Source of the DNA: Skermanella stibiiresistens SB22 | GTDB lineage: Bacteria > Pseudomonadota > Alphaproteobacteria > Azospirillales > Azospirillaceae | Length of the DNA stretch: 49,083 bases | Assembly (NCBI RefSeq): GCF_000576635.1 | Contig: NZ_AVFL01000039.1 | Coordinates: forward strand, 1-49,083 | Reading direction: 5' to 3' | Shown: piece after piece, positions 33,202-41,384 of the stretch | Numbering within the stretch: position 1 is the stretch's first letter | Layout of the letters: every line of letters starts with the position of its first letter | Translations under genes and position numbers: made by a program | The notes under the pieces: model-generated | Databases searched by the model: none | Seen by the model: the letters and a program-made list of their open reading frames with translations, nothing else | What the model was told of the DNA's origin: nothing

Positions 33202-34611
33202 TCACTCGAGGATGAAGCCGACATCGCCGCGCAGCCGCACGCCGCCGGGACCGAACAGCGGGTTGGTGCCATCCGACTGACCGGGCTTGTTGATCCGGCC
33301 GACGAAGATCCGTTCCAGGTCGGACGCCGGGATGTAGTTGTCGTTGGGCGTCTGGAACGCGCCGGGCTGGGAGACGGGCCGGACCATGTAGGGGGTCACG
33401 ACGATCACCAGCTCGGTCTCGTTGCGCTGGAACCGGGTCGAGCTGAACAGCCCACCGAGGACCGGCACGTCACCCAGACCGGGAACGCGCTGGGCGACGG
33501 TGCGGCTGTTGTTCTGGAGCAGCCCCGCCACCGCGAAGCTCTGGCCGCTGCCCAACTCCACCGTCGTCTCGGCGCGGCGGACGCTCAGCGCCGGGATCTT
33601 CAGGTTCTCGATCACGACGGCGCCCTCCTCGGTCAACTCGCTGACCTCGGGCCGCACCTTCATGCTGATGCGGTCGCCGGACATGACGGTCGGGGTGAAG
33701 TCCAGGCTGACGCCGAACTGCTTGAATTCGACCGTGATCTGCCCGTCGCGCTGATTGACCGGGATGGGGAACTCGCCGCCGGCCAGGAAGCTGGCTGTTT
33801 CGCCGGACAGCGCCGTCAGATTGGGTTCCGCCAGGATCGAGACGAGGCCGTCCTCTGCCAAGGCGTCGATCACCGTGTTGACGTCGACCCTGCCGTTGCT
33901 GGATTGGTAGCCGAAGGGCAGGGAGGCGGCGCCCGTGGTGGAGCGCAGGATGCTGCCGCCCGCCACCAGGGCGTCGCGGCCGGTGGCGATTCCGAAGGTG
34001 AAGGCGCCGACGTTGAACAGGCTTTCCCAGTTGAAGCCCAGCTCCTTGGTGACCGAACGGGACACCTCGGCGATCCGGACCCGCAGGTTGACCTGCGATC
34101 CCATGGCGACCTTCAGCCGGTTGATCACCTGCTGGTCCTTGCCGAGGAACTGGCGGGTCAGTTCGGCCGCCTGGGCCGCCGCGGCGGGGCTGGGGGCGGT
34201 GCCCGACAGGATGATGCCGCCGGGCGTCGATTCGAGGTCGGCCTGGGTGTCGGGCAGCTGGCTCGACAGCCGGCGCTTCAGATCGCCCAGCGGCTGCGTC
34301 ACCGAGACCGAATAGGAGACCATCGGCTTGCCGTCGGCACCCAGCGCGAAGACGCTGGTCCGGCCCGGCGCCTTGCCGAACACGAAGAAGGAGGCGCCGT
34401 TGGCGGGGGCCTGGACGTCGGCGATCTCGGGGTTGGCGACGAACACGGTGGCGGCGGGACGCGACAGCGGAACGGTCTTGCCGGCGTTGACCTCGATCGT
34501 CACCTCCGTGTCGGCGCGGGCGGGGCTGGTGAGGGTCAGCGTGGCGAGGATGGTGGACACGATACAAATCAGTGCTGCCCGGCCCAGTCGGCGGGCGGTG
34601 GTCGTCGTCAT
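33202..34611 (-). CDS. cpaC: Tad pilus outer-membrane secretin CpaC
   Basis: Secretin of about 469 aa. A signal peptide ends near SPARA-DTE. Two N-domains follow, including the pilus-secretin N-domain (TVPLSRPAATVFVANPEIADVQ) and a BON-like region, and then the C-terminal secretin barrel with the motifs VNTVIDALAEDGLVSILAEP and RVPGLGDVPVLGGLFSS. It forms the channel for the Flp pilus in the outer membrane. ATG 34611 follows AGGAG; the frame extends upstream to 34656, but that start has no ribosome site. Confidence 0.93.
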   Translation of the reverse strand: MTTTTARRLGRAALICIVSTILATLTLTSPARADTEVTIEVNAGKTVPLSRPAATVFVANPEIADVQAPANGASFFVFGKAPGRTSVFALGADGKPMVSYSVSVTQPLGDLKRRLSSQLPDTQADLESTPGGIILSGTAPSPAAAAQAAELTRQFLGKDQQVINRLKVAMGSQVNLRVRIAEVSRSVTKELGFNWESLFNVGAFTFGIATGRDALVAGGSILRSTTGAASLPFGYQSSNGRVDVNTVIDALAEDGLVSILAEPNLTALSGETASFLAGGEFPIPVNQRDGQITVEFKQFGVSLDFTPTVMSGDRISMKVRPEVSELTEEGAVVIENLKIPALSVRRAETTVELGSGQSFAVAGLLQNNSRTVAQRVPGLGDVPVLGGLFSSTRFQRNETELVIVVTPYMVRPVSQPGAFQTPNDNYIPASDLERIFVGRINKPGQSDGTNPLFGPGGVRLRGDVGFILE

Positions 34612-34652
34612 GACCTGGTGCTCCTGTGGGGCGGGTATCACTTGGATGAAAC

Positions 34653-35522
34653 TCACTGGCCGTTGCGCGGGGAGCCGCGCAGGATCTGGACGCCCGCCGG
34701 AGCGGAATGGCTGGGTGCGGCGGCCTTGGCGGGCGGCTTCTGCAGGGCCAGCGCCGGGGACACGTCGGCGGCCCAGGTCGGCGAGACCTTCTCGTTCAAG
34801 GCGATCTCCGGCTCGTGCTCGGTGGCGACGCTGCGGAGCGCCAGGGCCAGCCGGCCCAGGCCGGAAGCGACGGAGATCATCTCGGCCTGACGGGAAGTCG
34901 CCTCCAGCGTCACGGTGCGCGGCACCTTGAGTTCGCCGGGGTCGGACTGGCCGCTGGACGCCTCGTTGAGGTGCTGGTCGATCGCCAGGACCCGCAGGTC
35001 GCTCAGCACGGTCTCGCCGACCGCCTTCTGGGTGGGCTTGGTGTCCTCCTGCTCGAAGGTCTGGGTCAGGATCAGGTCGACCCGGTCTCCCGGCCAGATC
35101 AGGCCACTGGCGGCGCTGACGGCGTCGACCGCGACGGCCACCGCCCGGTTGCCGGGTGTCAGCACGGCGGCGAGGAAGCCGCGTTCGCCGGGGCTGACGA
35201 TCTGGCCCTGCATCACCGGTTCGTTGGCGACCAGGTTGCGGCGGGCGACCGAGCCGGTCACGGCGTCCAATTGATTGGCGGCGCGGCTGTAGTAGCCGCT
35301 GGGAATGTCACCCGAGGACCAGTCCTGCCAGCGCACGTCGTCGGCGCGGAGCAGGGAGCCGGCGGCGATCGGACGGGCCGCCACCAGGATGGCGCTGCCG
35401 AGGACCGGGACGGGGGCCGCGACGGCGGTTCCCGTTTCCTTGGGCATCGACCGCACCACGACGAGGCCGACGATGCCGACCGACAGGCTGACGAGTGCGA
35501 TGAGCAGGATTCGCATGAGCAT
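34653..35522 (-). CDS. cpaB: Flp pilus assembly protein CpaB/RcpC
   Basis: A 289-aa periplasmic protein with an N-terminal membrane anchor (MLMRILLIALVSLSVGIVGL), an SAF-type beta-clip domain (about 45-110; IAAGSLLRADDVRW and VARRNLVANEPV) and a CpaB C-terminal region (AAVLTPGNRAVAVAVDAVSA and GDRVDLILTQTF). It modulates secretin function and pilin stability. ATG 35522 is used; 35516 is equally possible. The tail is Ala/Pro-rich. Thirteen bases separate it from cpaA upstream. Confidence 0.88.
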   Translation of the reverse strand: MLMRILLIALVSLSVGIVGLVVVRSMPKETGTAVAAPVPVLGSAILVAARPIAAGSLLRADDVRWQDWSSGDIPSGYYSRAANQLDAVTGSVARRNLVANEPVMQGQIVSPGERGFLAAVLTPGNRAVAVAVDAVSAASGLIWPGDRVDLILTQTFEQEDTKPTQKAVGETVLSDLRVLAIDQHLNEASSGQSDPGELKVPRTVTLEATSRQAEMISVASGLGRLALALRSVATEHEPEIALNEKVSPTWAADVSPALALQKPPAKAAAPSHSAPAGVQILRGSPRNGQ

Positions 35523-35535
35523 GACGGCACCTTCT

Positions 35536-36072
35536 TCAGGAAAGGCCGCCGAGCGACAGGATGGCGCCGGCGGCGATGGCTACGCCGTAGGGAATGGATT
35601 GCTTGCGGGCGACCCGCCTGTGCTCCGCCGCGAGGACAAGCCGAAGGCGGCGGCGCCAGACCCGGCGCGTCGGACCGGCGGGGGAGGGAAGCGGTACGGT
35701 ACGCCCGGAAAGGGCGAGGTGGCCGGCCAGATAGGTCAGGGCCAGGACGCCACCGGCGATGGCGGTGACGGAGAGGAAATCGGCCAGCCGGTCGAAGCCC
35801 AGGAAGAAGGTGCTGGCGCCGATCAGCTTGGCGTCGCCTCCTCCCAGGAATCCAGCGGCGCAGAGCATCACCAGCGCCACGAAGACCCCGGCGGCGACGG
35901 CGGCGTCGGTCACGGCGGAGGCTCCGCCATCGACCAGCGCCAGCCGCAGGATGCCAAGGAGCAGCAGGGCCAGGGAGCAGGCGTCCGGGATCGTCCTCGC
36001 CGCGACATCGGTCGTCGCCGCGAGGACGTAGATCAGGCAGGCCGCCAGGAGGATTGGTTCGATAAGGGGCAT
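35536..36072 (-). CDS. cpaA: Flp prepilin peptidase CpaA
   Basis: A 178-aa membrane aspartyl protease with about five helices. The catalytic aspartates are likely Asp22 in TDVAARTIPDA and Asp80 in the GGGDAKL motif typical of type IV prepilin peptidases. It cuts Flp pilin and the TadE-like pseudopilins after Gly. ATG 36072 follows a good GGAGGAGAGAG site; the open frame to 36147 overlaps the pilin gene. It lacks the N-terminal methylase domain, as expected for the short CpaA/TadV class. Confidence 0.9.
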   Translation of the reverse strand: MPLIEPILLAACLIYVLAATTDVAARTIPDACSLALLLLGILRLALVDGGASAVTDAAVAAGVFVALVMLCAAGFLGGGDAKLIGASTFFLGFDRLADFLSVTAIAGGVLALTYLAGHLALSGRTVPLPSPAGPTRRVWRRRLRLVLAAEHRRVARKQSIPYGVAIAAGAILSLGGLS

Positions 36073-36118
36073 TCTCTCTCCTCCGGCGGCTTGGGTCTGG
36101 AGGGTCTGTAAGGGAGGC

Positions 36119-36352
36119 TTACTTGCCGGCGGTGGTCGGCACGGCACCGATCGTCGTGGACAAGCCGGTGAACATGGTGTCGAGGCTGGTGCCGAGCGCG
36201 GTGACGCCGGTGATGATGACGACGGCGATCAGGGAGGCGATCAGGCCGTACTCCAGCGCGGTCACGCCGCGGCGGTTCGACAGGGCGGCGCCGATGGTGC
36301 GGACGACCGGCAGGTGGGAGACATAATCGAGAGTGTGCTGAACGTTTTCCAT
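36119..36352 (-). CDS. flp: Flp/Fap type IVb major pilin
   Basis: A 77-aa Flp pilin precursor. The leader is 29 residues ending SNRRG, and the mature protein begins VTALEYGLIASLIAVVII with Glu34/Tyr35 at positions +5/+6, the Flp motif that CpaA recognises. A short Thr/Ala-rich tail follows the helix. ATG 36352 follows AGGAG. The gene is first in the tad operon, and 46 bases separate it from cpaA. The leader is longer than in many Flp pilins but otherwise canonical. Confidence 0.93.
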   Translation of the reverse strand: MENVQHTLDYVSHLPVVRTIGAALSNRRGVTALEYGLIASLIAVVIITGVTALGTSLDTMFTGLSTTIGAVPTTAGK

Positions 36353-36956
36353 GGTACTGACTCCTGATTAAAATGCGCGGGTGTGGGGTAGGGAGGTGAC
36401 AGTCCGGGGAAATCCCGCGATCGGGGCCGGTGAATGCCGGCTTTTGCCGCGAAACTCCCATTCTATTTAAACTGCCAAACGAATAACGGAGTATGAATCA
36501 GGGATCGGTTTGAAATAATGGCGATTTTACTTTGAAATTCGAAGTATCGATGCGCCTGTTAACTGTGCGCTGGAAAAGCGGTATGGTTCATGTTGTTGCT
36601 CGTTTCATGTTTGCGGTGGGCCGTGTTTGTTGCACCCAATGTGCTTAAATTTCGAAATAATCTCAAACTATCGATAGGCGTAAATTTATCTACCCCGAAC
36701 GATTTAGATGGGGATTAACGGGATTGATAACCCTCTGAATCTGCAGAAAAATTATATCCAATTGCAGACAAATCCGCGATTTCGGAGGTTGGCTACTTTA
36801 ATAAAATCTTAAGTGTTATGCGCTTGGGTGGAGTGTTTCCCGGTCGGCTTTGCCGAAGGTGGTTCTCCTTCGGCTGAATTCCGTACCACGCTGGCCTCGC
36901 TCGTCGTGTTGGGGTAGGGGTGTTGGATCCGACGGCTTTTCGCCGTCCCACTCTCG
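36353..36956. other. 604-base AT-rich divergent intergenic region
   Basis: Between the Flp pilin and the J-domain gene, 36460-36850 is strikingly AT-rich compared with the rest of the window and holds no supported gene. It should contain the leftward tad promoter and the rightward J-protein promoter. TTAA words occur at several places (near 36559, 36645, 36716 and 36811), and hairpin sequences lie at 36844-36874. No consensus sigma-54 box was seen by eye. Confidence 0.55.
36844..36874 (+). promoter_or_regulatory. mutually exclusive hairpin segments in the leader of the J-domain gene
   Basis: TCGGC (36844-36848) can pair with GCCGA (36852-36856), while GCCGAAGG (36852-36859) can instead pair perfectly with CCTTCGGC (36867-36874). 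The middle segment is shared, so only one stem can form at a time. No U-tract follows, so this is not a classical terminator. It ends 82 bases before the ATG. Confidence 0.4.
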
Positions 36957-37682
36957 ATGGCGGGTTTGACGGTGAAACGCGATTTCGGGCGACGGGTTGG
37001 GCCTGGCTTTCCGGGCAGGGGCGCCTTTGGCGAATTCGGCACCCTGCTGCGGCTGGTCTTCGGAACGGCGGCGTCGACGGTCGCGGCCTACCTGGACCGG
37101 CTCGATCCGGGCAATCCGCGGGGCCGGACGCGTTCCAGTGGTGCCGGAGATGGAATCGAGGCCGCCGCCCGTTGCCGGCGGGAGCTTGCCAGCGCACGGG
37201 CCCAGCGTGACCACCTCGCCAGCGAGATCCGGCGCTATGACACCGTCCGCGATGTCCTGATCGGCCAGATCGCCAGCGAAACCGATGGCGCCCGCCGCGC
37301 CACCCTCACCCAGTCGCTCACAAGCCTGGAGGACCGCCTGACCGGCTGGCTCGACGAGCATGATCTCTGGCTGGAGACCATCGCGCGGCTGGAGGCGGAC
37401 CTGTCCTTCTTCGATGCTGTTTCCGGAAAGGAAAGTTCCGAGTCGCCGCCCGATCCGGAGCCGGCTGGCGCCAGGACCTCCCCGCCACCGCCGGATCCCG
37501 TCACGGCCCGGCATCTCGCGGCCCTGGGCCTGAACACCGTGCCGGCCGATCTGGACGAGCTGAAATCGGCCTATCGCGCGCGATTGAAGGCGGTCCATCC
37601 CGATGTCAGCGGACAGGCCTCGACCGACGCCGCGGCGCTGGCGACCGTCGCTTTCGCCGAGCTGCGCCGGCGGTTTGGATAG
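36957..37682 (+). CDS. J-domain (DnaJ-like) protein of unknown specificity
   Basis: A 241-aa protein with a C-terminal J domain (about 185-241) whose HPD motif is in LKAVHPDVSGQA, preceded by helix II DLDELKSAYRARL. Before it are a predicted coiled coil (about 70-145; ARCRRELASARAQRDHLASE) and a proline-rich linker (PPDPEPAGARTSPPPPDP). The N-terminus contains a hydrophobic stretch (FGTLLRLVFGTAASTVAAYL) that may associate with a membrane. It would stimulate a DnaK ATPase, but there is no client-binding DnaJ C-terminal domain. Divergent from the pilin gene. The start could also be a GTG at 36972. Confidence 0.8.
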   Translation: MAGLTVKRDFGRRVGPGFPGRGAFGEFGTLLRLVFGTAASTVAAYLDRLDPGNPRGRTRSSGAGDGIEAAARCRRELASARAQRDHLASEIRRYDTVRDVLIGQIASETDGARRATLTQSLTSLEDRLTGWLDEHDLWLETIARLEADLSFFDAVSGKESSESPPDPEPAGARTSPPPPDPVTARHLAALGLNTVPADLDELKSAYRARLKAVHPDVSGQASTDAAALATVAFAELRRRFG

Positions 37683-37775
37683 GCGGTGACGGTACACCGG
37701 GGGTTAACCATTCCGCCGCTATACCGCGCCACTGCCGGAAACCGTCGGCAGGATCATTCTTGAGGTTTGGGAACC

Positions 37776-38279
37776 ATGATCCTATTCCGCTTCGTGTTGG
37801 CCGCCCTGATGCTCGCGGCGACCGCCCTCGTTTCCCCCTCCATCGGCATGTCCGCCGAGAAGCATGGCCCCAAGGCCGAGGCCCATAAGAGCGCGGAGAA
37901 GGCGGCGCCTCCGGCCTGTGGCGCGGTCTCCTTCCGTCCGTTGCCGCCCGGCATGGCCGACGGCGACCAGCAGTCCGGCCTGTATCGGTCGCGATTCGGC
38001 TCGGTGGTCGTGATGGCGAAGGTCCAGGGCGGCCAGCCGACCGACTACTTCATGCAATTGAACGGCAAGGCCCCGGAACCCTTCACCGCGGCGCTGCCCA
38101 AGGCCACGGAAGGCTGCCTGAAGTCCAAGAGCGTCAAGCTGCCGGTCGCCAAGGCGCAGGGCGCTTGCGTCGGCACCCGGTTCCGCGTCGTGCTCGACCG
38201 GAGCGGTCCGCAGCCGCTCGCCATCCTGTTCGCGCTGCAAGGTGACGACTGGAAGCTGTGCAACGCCGCCAAGGCGTGA
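37776..38279 (+). CDS. small exported protein of unknown function
   Basis: A 167-aa protein with an N-terminal signal peptide (MILFRFVLAALMLAATALVS, cleavage near MSA-EKH). The mature part begins with a Lys/His/Ala-rich segment (EKHGPKAEAHKSAEKAA) and contains four Cys (in PPACGAV, EGCLKS, GACVGT, KLCNAA), suggesting two disulfides in the periplasm. No family is recognised. The conserved-looking pattern FRVVLDRSGPQPLAILFALQ may be a beta sheet. ATG 37776 has GAGG upstream; a TTG at 37767 is in frame. A strong terminator follows the stop. Confidence 0.7.
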   Translation: MILFRFVLAALMLAATALVSPSIGMSAEKHGPKAEAHKSAEKAAPPACGAVSFRPLPPGMADGDQQSGLYRSRFGSVVVMAKVQGGQPTDYFMQLNGKAPEPFTAALPKATEGCLKSKSVKLPVAKAQGACVGTRFRVVLDRSGPQPLAILFALQGDDWKLCNAAKA

Positions 38280-38303
38280 TCCCCGAACCCCCCCCGGTTT
38301 GGG

Positions 38304-38340
38304 AAGCCCTTCGATCCAGGCTGGGTCGGAGGGCTTTTTT
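38304..38340 (+). terminator. rho-independent terminator after the exported-protein gene
   Basis: AAGCCCT (38304-38310) pairs with AGGGCTT (38330-38336), and inside it CGATCCA pairs with TGGGTCG, giving a long stem with one mismatched base on each side, a 3-base loop and a trailing run of T (38335-38340). Confidence 0.9.
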
Positions 38341-38371
38341 CATGCCGGGTCGGTGAAAGCCGAAACGCGCG

Positions 38372-38392
38372 TTGACACGTTTGGTCAAATAA
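38372..38392. promoter_or_regulatory. candidate lutA operator/promoter
   Basis: TTGAC (38372-38376) and GTCAA (38384-38388) form an inverted repeat with a 7-base spacer. The overlapping segment TTTGGTCAAATAA (38380-38392) resembles TGTGGTAAAATAA at 46128-46140 (11 of 13 bases), in the permease/FCD-protein promoter. The first arm also looks like a -35 box (TTGACA). A GntR/FadR-family regulator is a likely ligand. Confidence 0.5.
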
Positions 38393-38441
38393 TTTAGCCA
38401 TGCATTTAATACCGGTAAATTCAAAATTGGGGGAGAACGCC

Positions 38442-39206
38442 TTGAGCGCCATGTCAAAGCCCGCCACCGTCCCGGCGGAGCGGCCGAAGACCGTCTATTA
38501 CTTCGGCACCTGCCTGGTCGACCTGTTCTATCCCAACGCCGGAATGGCCGGGATGGAGCTGCTGAGGCGGGAAGGGTTGCGCGTCGTGTTCCCCCAGGGA
38601 CAGACCTGCTGCGGCCAGCCGGCCCGGAACTGCGGCTTCTTCGAGGAGGCGCGGGAAGTCGCGCGCGCCCAGTTCGACGCGTTCCCGGAACCCTGGCCGA
38701 TCGTCGTCCCGTCCGGCAGCTGCGCCGGAATGATGCGGGTCCACTATCCCCAGCTGTTCGCCGACCAGCCGGACCGCGACAAGGCCGAGGCCTTCGCGGC
38801 CCGGGTCTTTGAGCTGAGCTGGTTCCTGGTCCACGTGCTGGACCTCAAGCTGACCGACAAGGGCGAGCCCGTCACCGTGACGTGGCACGCCTCCTGCCAT
38901 TCCATGCGCGAGATGGGCGTCACCGACGAACCCAAGCGGCTGCTGCGCTCGCTGTCCAACGTGACGCTGGTCGAGAACCCCCGCGAGCGGGAGTGCTGCG
39001 GCTTCGGCGGCACCTTCTCCGTCCGCCAGCCGGAGGTCTCCGCCGCCATGGTCTCGGACAAGATCGACGCGCTGCGCTCGACCGGCGCCACCGAGATGAT
39101 CACCGGCGATTGCGGCTGCCTGATGAACATCTCCGGCGCCATGGAGAAGGCGGGAACGCCGATGACGGGCCGCCATCTGGCCGAATTCCTGCTGGAGCGC
39201 GGCTGA
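38442..39206 (+). CDS. lutA: L-lactate utilisation Fe-S protein LutA (LldE-like)
   Basis: A 254-aa cysteine-rich protein with two CCG domains: PQGQTCCGQPARN with the later PSGSCAGMM, and TWHASCHSMRE with RECCGFGGTFS and GDCGCLMN. LutA works with LutB and LutC to oxidise L-lactate to pyruvate. Start choice: TTG 38442 has GGGGGAG six bases upstream, while ATG 38451 is too far away and ATG 38400 has no ribosome site and would fall in the promoter. The stop overlaps the lutB start (ATGA-type overlap, 39204-39206). Confidence 0.92.
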   Translation: MSAMSKPATVPAERPKTVYYFGTCLVDLFYPNAGMAGMELLRREGLRVVFPQGQTCCGQPARNCGFFEEAREVARAQFDAFPEPWPIVVPSGSCAGMMRVHYPQLFADQPDRDKAEAFAARVFELSWFLVHVLDLKLTDKGEPVTVTWHASCHSMREMGVTDEPKRLLRSLSNVTLVENPRERECCGFGGTFSVRQPEVSAAMVSDKIDALRSTGATEMITGDCGCLMNISGAMEKAGTPMTGRHLAEFLLERG

Positions 39207-40705
39207 TGTCGGTCGAAGCGGAAACCAACTCCCCATCCCACGCCGCCTCCCACACCTCGTCCCACGCCTCCTCCCATGGCGGGTTCGCCGAACGCGCCCA
39301 TGTGGCGCTGAACGACAAGCCGTTGCGGGCCAATTTCCGGCGCGCCATGGACGGCTTGATGGTCAAGCGCGCGGCGCAGTTCCCCGACGCCGCCGACCTC
39401 CAGGCCCTGCGGTCGCTGGGCGCCGCCATCAAGGAGCGGGCGCTGGCCCGGCTGCCCAACCTGCTGGAACAGCTGGAGGCGCGCTGCGCCGAGAACGGCA
39501 TCAAGGTCCACTGGGCCGAGACCACCGAGGAGGCCAACCGAATCGTCCTGGGAATCTTCCAGGATCATGGGGTCAAGACGGTGGTCAAGGGCAAGTCGAT
39601 GGTGTCGGAGGAGATGCACCTCAACGCCTTCCTGGGTAAGCACGGCATCGAGGCCATCGAGTCCGACCTTGGCGAATACATCATCCAACTGGCCGGCGAG
39701 ATGCCGAGCCACATCGTCATGCCCTGCATCCATAAGAACAAGGGTCAGATCGGCGCCTTGTTCGCCAAGCACATCGAGGGGCAGGGCTACACCGAGGATG
39801 TCGACGAGCTGACCGCCGCCGCCCGCAAGGTGCTGCGCGACCGCTTCGCCCAGGCCGACGCGGGGATATCGGGCGTCAACTTCGCCGTGGCCGAGACCGG
39901 CACGCTGGTGCTGGTCGAGAACGAGGGCAACGGCCGCCTGTCGACCACCCTGCCGCCGCTGCACGTGGCGGTGATGGGGATCGAGAAGCTGGTCGAGACA
40001 TTGGACGACATCCCGCCCTTGCTGGCGCTGCTGCCGCGCTCCGCGACCGGCCAGCCGATCACGACCTATGTCAACATGATCACCTCGCCCCGCCGGGACG
40101 GCGAGAAGGATGGCCCGCGCGAGGTCCATCTGGTCCTGCTCGACAATGGCCGCACCCGCGTCTACGCCGATCTGGAACTGCGCGAGACGCTGCGCTGCAT
40201 CCGCTGCGGCGCGTGCATGAACCACTGTCCCGTCTATGCCCGCGTCGGCGGCCACACCTATGACGCGGTCTATCCCGGCCCGATCGGCAAGATCCTGACG
40301 CCGCAGATCGCCGGGCTAGACGTGGCGGGCGACCTGCCCCACGCGTCGAGCCTGTGCAACGCCTGCGTCGAGGTCTGCCCGGTCAAGATCCCGATCGCCG
40401 ACATCCTGGTCCGGCTCCGGCGCGAGGCGGTGCGGCCATCGCCATCGAAGGCTGGATCCGGCGCGGTGAAGGGAGGCGGCGGCGGCTGGACGCTGTCGGA
40501 GGCATCGGCCTGGATGGGCTGGAAATGGCTGCACGCCAACCCCACGCTCTACCGCCTGGGCACCCGAGTGCTGGCGCTGGCCGGCAACCTGATACCGGCG
40601 TCGCTGCCGCCCTTGAAGGCCTGGACGACGGTCAGGGCCAAGCCGAAGTTCGCCGCCAAGACGCTCCACCAGCTCGCCCGCGAAAGGGGCTATGACGATG
40701 TCTGA
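39206..40705 (+). CDS. lutB: L-lactate utilisation Fe-S protein LutB (LldF-like)
   Basis: A 499-aa Fe-S protein with a DUF162/LUD domain (about 85-330; VAETGTLVLVENEGNGRLST) and two [4Fe-4S] motifs, CIRCGACMNHCP and CNACVEVCPVK, at about 331-400. The C-terminal tail (GWTLSEASAWMGWKW) is normal for LutB. It should pass electrons from lactate oxidation to the respiratory chain. An unusual N-terminal extension carries a Ser-His repeat (SHAASHTSSHASSH, about residues 11-24). It overlaps lutC by a few bases. Confidence 0.93.
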   Translation: MSVEAETNSPSHAASHTSSHASSHGGFAERAHVALNDKPLRANFRRAMDGLMVKRAAQFPDAADLQALRSLGAAIKERALARLPNLLEQLEARCAENGIKVHWAETTEEANRIVLGIFQDHGVKTVVKGKSMVSEEMHLNAFLGKHGIEAIESDLGEYIIQLAGEMPSHIVMPCIHKNKGQIGALFAKHIEGQGYTEDVDELTAAARKVLRDRFAQADAGISGVNFAVAETGTLVLVENEGNGRLSTTLPPLHVAVMGIEKLVETLDDIPPLLALLPRSATGQPITTYVNMITSPRRDGEKDGPREVHLVLLDNGRTRVYADLELRETLRCIRCGACMNHCPVYARVGGHTYDAVYPGPIGKILTPQIAGLDVAGDLPHASSLCNACVEVCPVKIPIADILVRLRREAVRPSPSKAGSGAVKGGGGGWTLSEASAWMGWKWLHANPTLYRLGTRVLALAGNLIPASLPPLKAWTTVRAKPKFAAKTLHQLARERGYDDV

Positions 40706-41363
40706 CGCCCGCGCCCGCATCCTGTCGCGCCTGAGGGCGGCCCCGCCGTCGCCGGTTCCCGACCTGCCGGAATGGCGGGCGCCCCGGTTCGAGGCCTCGG
40801 CGCGGCTGGAGAAGTTCCGCGCCATGTTCGAGTCCATGAAGGCCGAGGTCCACGAGGTCGAGGCCGCCGACTGGCCGCTCCGGCTGCGCACCCTGTTGGC
40901 CAACCGCGGCGTCCGCGCCGTCGTCCACGGCGACGGCTCCGCCACCGGCGGCCAGCTTGCCACGGCTTGGGCCGCCGATCCCGAGGCGCCCCGGCTGGTG
41001 CCCTACGACCGGGCGATCGAGGCGTGGAAGGGCGAGCTGGTCCATGGCATCGACGCCGGCGTGACCTTCGCCATCGGCGGCATCGCCGAGACCGGGACGC
41101 TGATCCTGTGGCCGACCGTGGAGGAACCGCGCCTGATGTCGCTGCTGCCGCCGATCCACGTGGCGCTGGTGGCGGAGGAGACGATCCACGACAGCTTCGC
41201 CGAGGTGATCGCCGAGCAGGGCTGGTCCAAGCGGATGCCGACAAACATCGTGCTGGTTTCCGGTCCGTCCAAGACCGCCGACATCGAACAGACCCTGGCG
41301 TTCGGCGTCCACGGCCCGAAGGAGCTGATCGTTCTTGTGCTGCGGCGGGCGGAGGCGCCATAA
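40698..41363 (+). CDS. lutC: L-lactate utilisation protein LutC (LldG-like)
   Basis: A 221-aa protein of the LUD family. The core is GVTFAIGGIAETGTLILWPTVEEPRLMSLLPPIHVAL (shown in part: GGIAETGTLIL, LLPPIHVAL), with C-terminal SGPSKTADIEQTLAFGVHGP, the standard LutC ending. It is needed for L-lactate oxidation by the LutABC complex. The start ATG 40698 has AAGGGG eight bases upstream; ATG 40692 lies too close to that site. The operon continues with the regulator after 105 bases. Confidence 0.93.
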   Translation: MSDARARILSRLRAAPPSPVPDLPEWRAPRFEASARLEKFRAMFESMKAEVHEVEAADWPLRLRTLLANRGVRAVVHGDGSATGGQLATAWAADPEAPRLVPYDRAIEAWKGELVHGIDAGVTFAIGGIAETGTLILWPTVEEPRLMSLLPPIHVALVAEETIHDSFAEVIAEQGWSKRMPTNIVLVSGPSKTADIEQTLAFGVHGPKELIVLVLRRAEAP

Positions 41364-41384
41364 GGGGTGATTGGACAAGGGACT

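Noticed and set aside
36460-36850. AT-rich patch as an integrated mobile element or origin
   Set aside because: No transposase, integrase, flanking repeats or DnaA-box cluster was seen.
38372-38377. TTGACA as a full sigma-70 promoter of lutA
   Set aside because: No good -10 box at 16-18 bases downstream; kept only as part of a candidate operator.
39235-39290. Repetitive TCCCAC-type DNA as a CRISPR or VNTR array
   Set aside because: Units are short, imperfect and in frame inside LutB; there are no spacers.
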